Source: Turbatrix aceti
Taxonomy: Eukaryota; Nematoda; Chromadorea; Rhabditida; Panagrolaimidae
NCBI GenBank assembly: GCA_963969345.1
Contig: OZ017766.1
Coordinates: 1,736,001 to 1,800,000, forward strand
Reading direction: 5' to 3'
Length of the DNA stretch: 64,000 nt
Shown: positions 12,001 to 23,219 of the stretch, piece by piece
How the letters are laid out: each line of letters opens with the position of its first letter
Position numbering within the stretch: the first letter of the stretch is position 1
Program-made: the position numbers and the translations under genes
Notes under the pieces: model-generated
The model's input: only the letters and a program-made list of their open reading frames with translations
Told to the model about the DNA's origin: nothing
The model's database searches: none

Positions 12001-13346
12001 TTTCACGACGACGAACCCCACTACCGTGCTTGCTGGAGCGGGTCACTCTCGGTACCAGGGCAACGCGCTGAATACTTACGGGGCCACGAACAGCTTCTCC
12101 ACCATCGATGAACGGCAGGAGAAGGAGGCGAAGGAGGAAATCGTCAGCGATGCATACACATATCCTGAACACACCGTGGACATTGTCGACGAAGGCGTGA
12201 ATGAAGCACTTCGCTGCAAATGTCTGTTTTTTTGTTGCAACGGTTTTTTTCATAGTTTTGGCGTTTTAGATGTTGTCATTCTGATCGACGTACGTCAGTA
12301 CGTGCGAGTTCTCGTTGATTGGATTGCCCAGCACCTCAACCTGTCCCTCGATAACGTCCACCTTACCAAACACTACTCCGAAGCAGACCAAAACGGGTAC
12401 GAAGTGAATTTCTCGCCGGACGAAAGAATCAAGCAAACGTTCGTCTCGCTGAATCGACTGACCGTCACACTCCGGGTCCCCACGTCGCAGAACGAAAAAT
12501 TGGTCAAAGTCTTTGACTTTGATTTTGCGTCCGATCAGGCAGTAGACAACTGGCCGCTCCTTTTCTCGGTCCCTGCAACCACGAATATGCTCGTTAGTGA
12601 GTTTATTGCCAAGTGCTCTGCTCTTCTGGAAAACGCGTACGCCGAAAAGTATCCTCCTGAGCGGTAAGGATGTCTGCAGGGGTTCTGTGTTGCTCACTTT
12701 GCGGTGTTTCAGTCTGCGACTCCGAGATATTGCGAATTCGGGGGTGCCTGTCTTCAACCCAACTGCAAAGCTGTCGATTCGCCTGGTGACGGATGTGCAA
12801 TATGCGCTGCAGAAACTCAAGCCTGAAGATCCGCTCATCTACGAGAACGGTGTCATGCACCAGACCCTGATCGTGCGCCGCTTCTGTCCGTCTACCCTTG
12901 AAATCATGGCGCCATTCGAGATTTTGATTCCGGAGAACGAAAAAGAACCCGGACGCGTTATCAAGCTGAAGGTCGCGGAGCATGCCAAGCTGGCGCCCGA
13001 AAGAATCGGCTTTTCGGAGCTTTTGCCGTCGGGTAGCTTTTCCAGGTGGCCTTTCACGCAGAGTCCAATCCATCTCATGGAGATGCGCTTCGCCAGCGAT
13101 GTAGTTGTGCCCCTGAGCTTCGGTGGCAAGTTGCTTTACTATGTGTAAGTTTTTGGCTCTCATATGGCATTTTTTGTACTTTATTTACGCATTTTTAGAG
13201 ACAAGAACGAGACCCGAAAGACGCTAACCGAGGACGACCGTCGGCAGTACCGTATTCGTGAACGTATCTCGAACAACAACGCAGTTCGACGCATCGAGCG
13301 ACCTCTGCGTATCCAGATGAGCAGTATTTCGGAAAGCGATCCATGA
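9010..13346 (+). CDS. USP47: Ubiquitin carboxyl-terminal hydrolase 47
   Basis: Ten exons: 9010-9284, 9335-9480, 9528-9954, 9999-10162, 10211-10839, 10893-11418, 11466-12221, 12270-12663, 12713-13144 and 13199-13346, giving 1298 aa (human 1375). It is a cysteine protease that removes ubiquitin; in animals USP47 acts in base-excision repair and signalling. The Cys box [14 protein letters not shown] carries catalytic Cys71. The His box [14 protein letters not shown] carries His378. CxxC pairs (KCHGC, KCGNC) form the USP zinc ribbon. [19 protein letters not shown] matches the USP47-type QQHDVQEL block. The C-terminal 700 residues carry ubiquitin-like modules and a low-complexity acidic linker (about exon 7). 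Introns are 44-54 nt. All catalytic residues seen are present, so it should be active. Two ATGs start the protein in tandem (9010 and 9013). Confidence 0.93.
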
Positions 13347-13959
13347 CCCGGACTGCTTTCGTTGAATTTTGACTCGCCGGCCCTGTGTACACGTGAAAGT
13401 GGGTATTACTATTGTTTTTTTTCTGTTTTTTATAATGTTTGCGTCTTACCAATGATCTTACCATTATATCATTGTAACTCAGTGTCTTTTTCAATGTTTC
13501 CTTCCGCTAACCCCCGACAGCAGATTTTTTGCATCGCCTCGTAAGTGAATCACTGCCCGCCCCTTCGACCCGGCTCTTCTGTTCTTACGTGTTTATAGTT
13601 ATGCTCTTGATGCGTCGTAATCCGATCGGTGTTGCATCCATCAGTCTGTGTATCTTTCGCCCTATTCTCGAACCTGCTTTCTTCTCATTCTGAAAGCCCC
13701 CTTGTTCCCCCTGTGCGCCCCCCTCCTGCGAATGACAAATAATAGACCCCCCCCCCCCTCTCGCCCCGTCGTACTCCCGTTGATGCAACTTTCGAAACGT
13801 AATTCCGATGGTAACTGTACGGTTTTGGGCAGGTAATGATTGGAAATACAGTTTTAGCGGTACCCTGGATGAAATGTTTAAAAGTGCGGACAAAATTCAG
13901 CGGTTGTCGTGATTCATTGATCAAAACGCACCCGGAGAAAGCACAAAGGGAGGAGATCG
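13347..13959. other. Convergent intergenic region USP47 / PXYLP1
   Basis: Holds the 3' UTRs of two converging genes. A poly-C tract lies near 13747-13760. No AATAAA was found close to either stop and no gene was recognised. Confidence 0.5.
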
Positions 13960-15453
13960 TCACCGTTCACAGAAGGCTTTTAACGGCTTCAATCCACCCA
14001 CCCTCTCCAGGAGAGTCTTTTCGAGTTCCTCGAAGGCGGCTCTCTGGCAAAGGGCGGACCGTTCGCAGCCGGGGATCTTAGTCGTCACGTCGCGGCCGTT
14101 GAGCAGCATCCGCGCCGCAGCGCTCTCTCCGGGGGTTTCGTAGAGCTCGACGACGAGCCGCGACGTGTACGGAGGGGGCATAGCGCTGTCGTAGGGCAGG
14201 TCGAGGGCGCCGATGATCGGCAGGAGGGAGACGTCGTGGCCACTGAAGATGTCGAGTCTCGTCGCATCCCACGGACTGGCGAGGGCCCGAGCCACGTGCT
14301 GGACGAAGGGCAGCGTTTGGACTGCGAAAAGCGTGCGCATGAAATCCGACGACTCCCGCATGTGCCAGAACAGCTCGGTCGTCGCATCGGAAGCCGCGGT
14401 GAAGAGGTCCGCGGTGATGCAGGCGCCCTCGAAGCAGGGCAGCGGCTGGCGACGGCACACGTATTTGCCGAGGAGGACGTCCATAAACTCCACCGGACTC
14501 GCGGTCTCTTTGATGCCAAGCAGCATAGACAGATGGCGGATGCGCCCGGCGAGGTTCGCGTAACGCTGCTGGAAGATGGCTGTCCTCTCCTGAAGCGAGG
14601 CGATGAGCACGACGAGGAATCCGCGAAGCAACACTCACGGCAAAAACCTCGGAAATCTTGGCGTCGAGGTGCTCGCACTGGCAGACGAACGATTTTGCGT
14701 CGCCGCAGAAGGTGACCAGGGGGTTCGGATCGACCGTAAGCGGCCGCACTTGTCTCTGGTGGGGCAGGAAGAAGCCCGCGGCGAACGCGGCCGCCGACTG
14801 GAAGGCCCGCGCGTATTTGGTTACTCTGAGAGTCGTCGGGGGCTGCCCTACAACCAGACACCTGCTAGGCTTTTCAAAAGCAGGTGGCAACAAACCGGAG
14901 AATATTGTGGTCTCGGCGTAGCGCTGCCTGAGATAAGTGCCCAGTTTGTACAGCTGGAGCGCGCCTTCGGCCGTGAGGTTGCCTGGCGAGCAGGTGGACC
15001 AGTGCGGGTGCAGGTCAAAGCCCCGGCCGGCAGGCCATCTGAAGAACCTGGCGAAAGCCGCCGAGCCCACGACGTCGACGTACGCCTGGAACTCGCGGCG
15101 GTCCTGATCGAAGAAGGCCGAGCAGTCCGCGACCTCCGACTTGGCCAGGTGCGCCAGCGGGGAGCGCTCGCCGTGTCGGAAGAGCACGACCAGTCCGAGC
15201 AGCTTGGGGCCCGAGATGGGGCCCTCCTCGCCGGTGAGGGGGTTCTCGAGGAACTGGCAGTAGTAGGCGAATCTGTCGATCACCCGGCCCCCGGCGTCTG
15301 AAAAAGGCACGTAGACCAAAGTGTCCCAGAGCTGTGACCGTTACCTTGATCCTCGTAGAACCACAAGTAGAAGCAGAGCGCTGTAAGACCGATGACCAAC
15401 AGCAGCAGCCATCGGCGTCGCCGCATGCTACGTCTGGAAGCGAGGGTACTCAT
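13960..15453 (-). CDS. PXYLP1: 2-phosphoxylose phosphatase 1-like histidine acid phosphatase
   Basis: Three exons: 15453-15345, 15297-14639 and 14589-13960, giving 465 aa (human PXYLP1 480). In vertebrates this Golgi enzyme removes the 2-phosphate from xylose in the glycosaminoglycan linker and so lets chain elongation proceed. The N-terminus is a type II signal anchor: RRSMRRRR, then LLLLVIGLTALCFYLWFY (about 16-33). Histidine-phosphatase motifs are present: RHGERSP (R77-H78-G79) with the phospho-accepting His, and SGHDVSLLP near the C-terminus with the catalytic HD. It could also be another membrane-anchored acid phosphatase, but the topology, length and weak similarity to lysosomal enzymes favour PXYLP1. 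NDUFB6 lies 500 nt upstream on the same strand. Confidence 0.78.
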
Positions 15454-15956
15454 TTCGCGAAGCAGAGCTGTTCTACAAGGTTGGAATATGGGAATAACAA
15501 ACGCGGGCCCGGGAGTAGCAAGATTTGATGCAAGCTCCTCGGTGACAGTTTTAACGAACAACGCCGCCCAACTTGGTGAATTGTTTGAAAGTGCGCGCAA
15601 GAGTTTAACTGCCTTAATTGGGTCTGGACGCAGACCCATTTATCTTCAAAAAACACCTAGCATAGACACCCGAGAACGCGGAAAAAGAAAGCCATCTGAC
15701 ATGAGCGTCAACGTGGCAGCCGGTCGAATTCGATTTGGGGTCCTGCGCGCAGCAGTGTCCGTCGATTCAGACCAGCAGGGACTGTGGAAATCAGTAAAAA
15801 TGGACAAAAACCCCAGCCGCGTACATCAATCAAAAAATTCTTCATTTGAGTCTATAAACCGCCACACAGTCAAGCAAAAACCACACGACAGGTTAAAAAA
15901 AGACGGCAGCATCATGCCGCCACGAAAAACACAATCCTAAGCGGATCGACGACGGA
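15454..15956. other. Spacer between NDUFB6 and PXYLP1, no gene recognised
   Basis: About 500 nt between two minus-strand genes. A plus-strand frame runs through it (15392-15940) but shows no domain, splice sites or conservation cue. An acceptor-like CTTGTAG lies 20 nt upstream of the PXYLP1 ATG. Confidence 0.4.
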
Positions 15957-16729
15957 TTACCACGGGCGGGAAGTTTGTCCAACGTTGACGATCGCGGTAC
16001 GCTTGTCGAACGACGGCGAAAAGTACTGGTACTTGCCGGGGTCGATGTCGGCACGGGCGATGAGGCCGGGCGCTTCCTGCTCGATTTCCTTTGCCTCAGT
16101 GAGGACGTAGCGCTTCGACGCCTCGATACCGCGAAGCTTGGTCCAGTCCTACAAAATGTGGCCGTCAAACCAGCAGAAAAACGGACAAAAACATACTCTC
16201 GTTTCGTATTTCCAGAGATAGTAAGTCCACTGAAGGGCAATGATACCCATGATGATTTTGGGGGCAGCAACGCGGATCGCCGTGCCGTAATAAACGCCCT
16301 GAAATTCATCCGGTTGTGGCCTAAAAGAATGAAAAACCCACAAAAGTAGGTCGGAGGAAGTGCTGGTAGAGCTTGTCCCAGGGCCAGCGGTAGAGGACGC
16401 GGGCCGGGTTGAGCTGGCGGTGCACGGCATCGACGTGGATGGGCTCATCGGGGTGAAGGTGCTGGTCCTTGAGATACTTGCTGAAAACGCCAAGTCAAAA
16501 TCGCACACAAAGGCAAAAAACGCCACATTCTCCATTCGCGTTCAGCAGGCGTCATTCCAGACGTGCGAGCGCGTGAATCCTTCAGGTGGAGCTCAAGATT
16601 CATGGGCTCGCTGAATCGATGCGAAGGCAGATCCTTGCCATCCTTCTTAGCAAGCGGCGGCGGCGGCAAACCCGAGCGCGTGAAAGGCGAGTTGCCTTTT
16701 CGCTCCGGCGTGGAGTAAAAGTTACCCAT
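15957..16729 (-). CDS. NDUFB6: NADH dehydrogenase 1 beta subcomplex subunit 6-like
   Basis: Four exons: 16729-16527, 16480-16342, 16298-16197 and 16148-15957, giving 211 aa. It is an accessory single-pass subunit of mitochondrial complex I. The order of features follows human NDUFB6: a charged helix with MTPAEREWR and KYLKDQHLHPDEPIH (human WLKDQELSPREP), a W/F-rich linker, FGVYYGT, one membrane helix (IIMGIIALQWTYYLW), then a polar tail. The protein is longer than the human form (128 aa) because of an N-terminal extension of about 55 residues and a longer tail. The ATG lies 9 nt after GTTTCAG, a trans-splice-like acceptor. In exon 2 the nearer acceptor would leave a 21-nt intron, so the 43-nt intron was chosen. 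Confidence 0.72.
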
Positions 16730-17021
16730 CTCGAGGTTCTGAAACTGTTCATGCCAATAGCGTGCGGAATCAAACGAAAAAAAAAACGAAAAACGTATTA
16801 AAAAAATAAAAAAGCAACGATGAACAAAAAATCTATCCACAAGCTAACTTGATAATTTGAGGTGGTTTACGCCGATCGCACGCTTCGCAGCTTGCCTGCA
16901 CAAATTCCTACACTTCCTGTTCCTTCCGAGACTTCGTTTTACGATTTTTTGTTCATCATTGTTTGTCTCGTTGTTGATTTTTTCTGTTTTGGGCTTGTTG
17001 CTCTATTTTTTGCTACATATC

Positions 17022-19436
17022 ATGTTCAAAAAAGCTTTTACGATTAAATCTAATACTACTGTCAGAAACTCGGATAGGTAGGGTATCCCACAATGATTTT
17101 TTTATTTTCTTATGAACGTTTTAGGCGCAAGCTTGTCTCAAAATTTGGTGATTCGGCAGCAGAAGTTTTCGGAAAGTCGGCTTTTTCGCTGGCAGTGATT
17201 TCGACGTTCAATAACGTCAATGGGAAGCTCTACATCAGCGAAAAGGAGCCCATTTTCTTTGAAATCAGCGGCATACCGGGCGTCTACCCAACCTGTAGGT
17301 TCAATTGACTTTTTGGCATAATTTACTTTTAGTGCCTATTTGGCATGAGTTTAGGGCAGGGACTAAAACGGGCCAGGCCGAAATCCGGTGGCCCGCTTCG
17401 GCCCGAAACAAGAATATGTTTGAACAACAAACGCACAAAGCACTTTTTTTGTGAAAACAATTATTATTATTTATTAAAAGAAATGGAGTTGTTTTTTTGC
17501 ACTTTTCATGTAATGTGCACTTCATTGAAAATAATGAAATTAAGCGGGCCTAAATTATCGGCCCGTTTTACATTAGACCGGGGGTTAGAGCTTAGGCTTA
17601 GATATAGTGTATCTCGCTTGGGCGTTGCTTCCGCGGCCTAAATTTGTGTTTTTTGGAATCAGCGTGCCCGAATTAATCAATATGCCAGATTTGACGCCAA
17701 ATCAAAAATAGGCACTAAAATTGAATAGTACCGATTTTATTATATCCTGTTCGTCGTTTTTTTCAGTGAGTTTGACATGGAAGTCGCATGTCGTTTACCC
17801 CACAATTTTGGTACTCGAAAATGTGCTTCCCTTTTTACAAAACGGCGCCGATTTGATGCTGCCCGGTGTCACGTTTCACCCCGGTACCCCTCTACCTACG
17901 TTTCCGGCCGGTGAGATCGTATGCCTAGCCAGCTACTCGGCAGCACGGGCTTCCGTGATGGGGCCGATAGCTGTGGGACGGGCACTAATGTCTAGTGATG
18001 AAATGATCGCGTGCGGCATGCGCGGCAAAGGAGTCCAGGTGCTCCATTTCTACCAAGATGAACTTTGGTAGGCTTTTCTTTGGCCATGGCTGTGCTGATT
18101 TTGCTTGTTTTAGGAGTTTTGGCGATCGGGCAGCGCCCCCTGTCGTTCCTGCTCAGGTGTACTTTGACTCAACCCCGGTTTCTGAATCGCCTGTTCCGGC
18201 CTCCGATGAGCCCCAAGTTGACGCCCCCGAAGGCGAGATCGATCCCGAAAACGAAATCAAAAGTCTCGAAGATGAAACGGAAGAACTTCAAATCGATGAC
18301 AACTTTGAAGTCGTCGAGTTGCCATCGGAGGAGCCGGCTGACGATAAGCCTGAAGTCAATCTCGAAGACCTGCTGCGATCCGCCTTTCTCGCCGCTGTCA
18401 AATTCCACCTGTCCGCAGACCAGCGCTATCCTCTGGACGTCGGCCAGTTCTACGCGTCCCATGTTCTCAAGGCTCTCCCCGAGGGCGTCAAGATTGACAT
18501 TAAGAAAACCCAGTTCAAGAAGTTTGTCAATTTTTTGACCGAGCTCAACAAATCAGCCGCCAAGGACGGGAAATGGTTCGTAAAGATGGCGGCGAAAAAA
18601 GGTGTCGATTCCATTACCGCTGTTTGTTTTTACCAATATTTTTGGCTTCTGACTTCCTGTGACTTTCTAGGTCAACACCGAGCACCCCGACGTGGTAGCT
18701 GCTGTTCCTCTCGCGAATTGCACGCTTTCTGACGCATCCGGGAAGCGTAAACAAGCCGGTACCGGCAAAGTCAAAGTGGCGGACTGCTTTTCGGCGACTG
18801 TGAGTGGCCTCAAGCTCCTGAAGCAGCTGAATCCGTCGCTTGGCTTCCGACAAGGCGACGTGATCTTCGGAAACGACCTTTCCGACGTCGTTAAACGGTA
18901 TATCGCGGAAAAGAATCTCGTCCGGGACTCCGGCAAGACTGTGCTCGATGACACGCTGCAATCCATCATGAAGAGCTTCCTGCCGTCTGAAACTGTGCCC
19001 ATCAACAACGTCGTCCAGGCCATCCAGAGCAAGATGACCAAGGCGTACCTCTTGACTGGCCCGGACGGCCGCCGAACCCTGCATCGCGCTCGGCTGCCCC
19101 TGGTTGCCTTCGCCGTCGAACGCCGAGCTGGCAACAAGCATGTCACGCTGGTGAACAACATCACGGTCTACGGCATCGATGCCAAGGAATTCTCCTCCAT
19201 GGTGCAGACCAAGGTCGCTACGGGTGCAACGATCAACGCCCAGGGCATCAACTGCATAGGACCCCAGGTGCTTGTTAACGGAAATCAGGTAGGATACTTT
19301 TTATTGTCCCGGCTGACTGAGTGATTTTCAGGTAACGGCTATTTGCAAAATCCTGGTAGACACATACGGGCTCCAGAAGACGTACATTCACGGCGCTGAA
19401 CTGGGTGTGGCAAGTAAAAAACCGGGCAAGAAGTAA
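17022..19436 (+). CDS. EIF2D: Eukaryotic translation initiation factor 2D (ligatin)
   Basis: Six exons: 17022-17077, 17125-17294, 17767-18067, 18114-18621, 18671-19288 and 19332-19436, giving 585 aa (human 584). eIF2D delivers tRNA to the P site and recycles 40S subunits. The N-terminus MFKKAFTIKSNTTVRNSDR is the DUF1947/PUA module start. NGADLMLPG and GRALMSSDEM belong to the PUA domain. An acidic linker (about 180-250) is followed by a SWIB/MDM2-like fold (IDIKKTQFKKFVNFL). The SUI1 domain closes the protein, ending KKPGKK as in the human protein. Intron 2 is 472 nt, ten times its neighbours, because a 394-bp element sits in it. AATAAA overlaps the region just after the stop, 20 nt from the stop of the converging BAR-like gene. 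Confidence 0.92.
17327..17720. mobile_element. MITE inside eIF2D intron 2
   Basis: Terminal inverted repeats TTTTAGTGCCTATT / AATAGGCACTAAAA bound a 394-bp insert with GGCCCG-type low-complexity sequence near its left end and no ORF. If the flanking TA is the duplicated target, this is a Tc1/mariner-type MITE. A related block (CTTAGGCTTA...GATATA) recurs at about 26340-26440. Confidence 0.7.
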
Positions 19437-19438
19437 TG

Positions 19439-19444
19439 AATAAA
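19439..19444 (+). terminator. Poly(A) signal AATAAA of eIF2D
   Basis: Begins 2 nt after the eIF2D stop codon and lies 15 nt from the end of the converging gene, so the two 3' UTRs must overlap. Confidence 0.5.
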
Positions 19445-19458
19445 CGAGTAGACTACGG

Positions 19459-20434
19459 CTACGTGCCCAGGTTCATGACCTGGACGGCCTCGTGCGGGCG
19501 GGGCGGCGAGACGGCGGAGATTTCGGGGAGCTTGGCGAGGATGGGCGTGATCTTGGCAAACTCCTTGGCCGTGGAGTGGTGGTAGCTGCGAAGCTCCTGG
19601 AGGAAGCGGAGGATCTCGATGCGGTGATCCATCTGCTTGTCCGGCACCGACTGGTACAGGTTCATCGTCTGCAAAGTTTTGACAGTCCCAACCCAAAGTT
19701 CTGGCACCACCCACCTTTCTGCACTGCTCCTCGTAGGCCTTGGTGCGTCTGTTGAGCATGATCTGGCGGAACATGTTGGGGCTGTTGTCGTGCTCGTAGC
19801 GCGAGTAGTCCATGGCCTGGCGACGCTCGAGAGCGATGGCGTGCTCGTTGTGGTAGTTCTCGATGTCGACCTTGAGGAAAGTGCGGGTGAAGTGCAGCAA
19901 CTTGCGCGAGTTCTTCTGGAAGTTGCGATGCAGGGTGGAGAGCCGCTTGGAGCACTCCATGACCTCGGTCAGCTTGCTCTTGCCCACCACGGCCGCGTAC
20001 GCCTCGAGATACTTGTGAAGGCGTTCGTAGGGATCATCGCCAGGCGGCGACGACAGCCTGGCGTCGGTGTTGATGTCCGGGTTCTCCTGGACGATATGGT
20101 AGAAGGCAATCATGATGGCGCGCATGTGCGTGCTGTAGACCTCCAAGGCGTTCAGGATGGCAAGGTACTCTGCGCTGAATTCGGTGGGCTTGACGTTCGC
20201 CACCTTCATCCGGCCCAGCATGAAGAGCTTCTTGAAAGCGCCGATCTTCTCTTCGCCTTCGCCGACGCCGTCATTTTGGGGTGCCCCTGAAGGCACCGCT
20301 GCCGCTGTATTCAAAGGCGAGACCACAGATTTTGAGGGTGATTGCGGCGCTTTTTCGGCTCTTTTGCTCGGGGTCTTCGGAGATTGGTCGACTGTGCCTT
20401 TAGTCGGGGTTTGTTCGGGATTCCGTTTCGACAT
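19459..20434 (-). CDS. BAR-domain-like helical protein, 309 aa
   Basis: Two exons, 20434-19715 and 19668-19459. The ATG at 20434 (MSKRNPEQ) is the first ATG; a further in-frame extension would need a TTG start. The first 65 residues are a Ser/Pro/Lys-rich disordered tail. The rest is a long run of amphipathic helices with even spacing of basic residues (for example LHRNFQKNSRKLLHFTRTF and IALERRQAMDYS), which suggests a BAR-type membrane-curving dimer. I cannot name the subfamily; arfaptin/FAM92-like or nematode-specific BAR proteins are candidates. It converges on eIF2D with only 22 nt between stop codons. Confidence 0.55.
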
Positions 20435-20656
20435 GCTTCTTGTCAGGGGCAAATTTTACGGTGTCGGACGCGCACGCTGCCCGGCATGCCGGTGGTAGCA
20501 GTCTTAATCGCCGAGGTCAAAATGCTAATTTAGGCAGCTGTTTGATACAGTGTCGATGCGAAAGGCACGCACGCCGGGTTCTCTAAACGAAAATACTGAT
20601 TGTCATCAACAAGACGTAGCGTAGCGTACAAAGGCGGCAGCAGCATCCGGCCGTTG

Positions 20657-21976
20657 TCATCGGTGCCTCCACTGACGGGCCCACGTCTTCTGCAGGACGT
20701 CAAAGTGCTTGTTGATATTGTCTGTCACGACGATCGACTCTCCAAAAATGTTCTTGATATCGCCCGGAGCCAGGACAGGGTCGCCAATGGGCAGGCAGGC
20801 GCAGACGCAGGGGAAGACGCGTCTGAGGGCCAGTCGGAAGGGCACGTGCACGCCGATGGCGATCACCATCATGAAGAAGACGTAGCCCCCGGGAGCCTGA
20901 AAGAGGTGTGTTGTGTTGGCTGCCGAGGGTGCCCTACCACATGAACAACCCAGCGGAAGAGGCTTGGGGGCAAAAAACCGTAAGCGCAGGCGACAAGAAC
21001 CGCCTCAGGGACCAGGCTGTAGCTGGCGCCCAGCACAATGACGAGGCGGCACACGCGGAGGGATCTCACGTTCTCCTGGATTTGGTACCGGCGCGAGAGC
21101 TGCAGGCGCTCTTTGCTCATCAGCAGCATCCGCCAGTTGAACAGCGTCAAGCAGTTGAACAGCTGAAAGTCGTGTTTTTAGGGAAACGGAACGAAAACAA
21201 GCGCTGCCAAACAGCCATTTTTGGCGCCGCTAGAATGCTGCGTCTCACCACGAGTGCCACGACGTCGAGACCTACGAGCAAAAAGATGTAGACGCCATCA
21301 CGAACTCCAGCGCGCGTCCACCAGAAGGTGCCGGCGCCGGCAGCAGCGTGCTGAAATCTCTGCTTTATCTGCGAAACCGAGAACACGCTGCAAAGCCCAC
21401 AATGACAGCGGTCAGACCCATGCCGACGGCGAGGAGATTCTTCTCCTCATAGTACCCGACCAGAAACGTCGCAAAGGCCCGCTCGAGAATGGCGACGTGA
21501 TAGATAATGTGGAAGCCGATCGTGCCGTAGACGATGAGGCCGTCCGCGACGGCATGGAGCTGGTGAGCGGGGTAAGGGACGGCCAGGAGCTCCAGGAAAA
21601 CCCAAAGCGTGCTGCCGGCAAAAAGCACGACGTGCAGCAGCGTCCACGACACCTCGACAATGCGCAGGTTGCGGTGGTAGACATGAGCTCCGTAGCTTGA
21701 CGGGACGAAGAGGGCCAGCAGCGTGGCATTCAGCACCGAAATGCCAGCAGCGATCCAGAGAATCGCAGTCTCTCCCGTAGTCGGTGCCAGGATGACGGAT
21801 TCGGAATCTGAATTAGTCTGGCTTTTCACAAAAAGGCAGAAAAAGAGAATTGAACACTCTCGCCTGTTTTTCGAGACAGTATCTGTAGGAGACAAGGGCT
21901 CACATCAGAGAACGCTCAAACAAACACAACTACGAACCATGCAAAATTCATAGTTGACCTGCCACTTCGGTTGCAT
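20657..21976 (-). CDS. Seven-transmembrane chemoreceptor, Sre/Srab-like
   Basis: Five exons: 21976-21934, 21882-21401, 21350-21249, 21162-20938 and 20896-20657, giving 363 aa, typical of nematode serpentine receptors. The start is supported by TTCTCAG|CG before the ATG. Hydrophobic segments begin near ILWIAAGISVLNATLLALFV, WTLLHVVLFAGSTLWVFLELL and GTIGFHIIYHVAILERAFAT, and continue with four more. The ER-x-AT motif at the end of TM3 and LSRRYQIQENVRSLR before TM6 are hallmarks of the Sra/Srab/Sre group. These receptors are expressed in chemosensory neurons of C. elegans. The junction of exons 2 and 3 is the weakest point: it uses a GTGGGC donor and shortens TM4. Confidence 0.72.
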
Positions 21977-23219
21977 CGCTGAGAATCGTATTTAAAATAA
22001 GGATCCAGTGGCTACAAAGAAGCATTTTCTAATCAGTGGTGCTATTTCCATTTTTAGAGTGAACAGCAAAGGAGATTTTAATCTTATTTAAAAAAATCCG
22101 CTTTAAAAGCACTGCAACGTGCATCTGATGCGACAACGGCGGAAAGTGCCTAACGGCAACCAAACTACGAGCAAACACAAAAAATAAATAAACTGCACGA
22201 ACTGTCAACAATTCAGAAACCGTTGATCGGACGACTTCTCCTGAGGCCAAAACTTGCGTGCAATTAATTAATTGTTCGTGGCTGCGGGCACTCAGATTAA
22301 ACAACCCGCACTAAAAACAAATCATTAAATCAGTGCCCTTGGGGCAGTGCTAAAGAAGTCACTGATGTGAAACCGTTTTTCAGCGTCAATAAATGCCATA
22401 AAGTTGGACAAGGCTGCTGTCGCTGTCAGCAGCGCGCTGTCGTCTGCATCACAAAGGCGGGACGGCACCTGACAAGTTTTACGAGCACACAGAAATGCCT
22501 CAGAGTTCACAAATATGATGATAATACATTGACCAAAATGAAATTCGACAGCCCAATACCAGCAACAATGCGTTAATGCGACACTTTTTCCAAAAACGCA
22601 GATGCCCTGTTTGTCGTTAGAGAGACTCTCTTCTCTGTCGAGATGATCGTAGCTGCATTCTGTCTCCCCCCCCCCCCAAAAAAAATCTTGTCACCCCCCA
22701 CCTTCGGTAGGAAAAATCTTTGAAAAAACACGTAATCCAAAGGTGTCGTCTGATTATTGGTAACATAAAATACTTTTGGCTCGTAAAAAACAGTAGCATG
22801 CTACAAGCTGCCTTTTGCAGAAAATTAGATCAGACCAACAAACTTGTAGCACTCAAAAGGCTTGCAAGAAATTCTGAGTACGTCGGACATCAATAAGCAC
22901 AAAGGCCAGCAACCGGCGTAAATGGAATCAGCTCTGTCCCACAATGCACCATTTCTGAACGCAAAAGCAAAAACACCGTAAGAAGCAGGTGTCTGCGGTC
23001 TCACGTTTTCTAAAAAACAGAAAATTGCCGGTTGCACAATATTTTTTTGTGATTCGCATCCCGAGTATTGTGGGTCGTTGGTAAATTTTTACTCGACTCA
23101 AAACAACAAACAAATACGTCAAAACTTACGCTTGCGTTCAACGATAGCACCGGCAGAACGCAGGGGGCACCGCAATAAAACCCAAAAGATTCAGGAATAC
23201 CCGCACGGAAAGTCTGCAA
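21977..23219. other. Gap between the 7TM gene and ELP2
   Basis: Contains the promoter region of the 7TM receptor gene, the 3' UTR of ELP2, a G/C homopolymer-rich spot (about 22660-22700) and a decayed copy of the last ELP2 exon (22400-22466, listed separately). No intact gene was recognised. Confidence 0.5.
22400..22466 (-). pseudogene. Decayed duplicate of the last ELP2 exon
   Basis: On the minus strand, GCAGACGACAGC...GACAGCGACAGC...CAACTT aligns with the terminal ELP2 exon (23316-23220). In one frame it reads AADSDSSLVQLYG against AAGSDSGVIKLFD. A deletion of about 9 nt and in-frame stops show it is not functional. The duplication must be old given the divergence. Confidence 0.5.

Noticed and set aside
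14078..15319. 413-codon continuous frame in the phosphatase locus
   Set aside because: It reads through the intron at 14590-14638 into the wrong frame. The spliced model restores the C-terminal SGHD motif.
20435..20452. N-terminal extension of the BAR-like protein
   Set aside because: It would start at TTG; the first ATG is at 20434.
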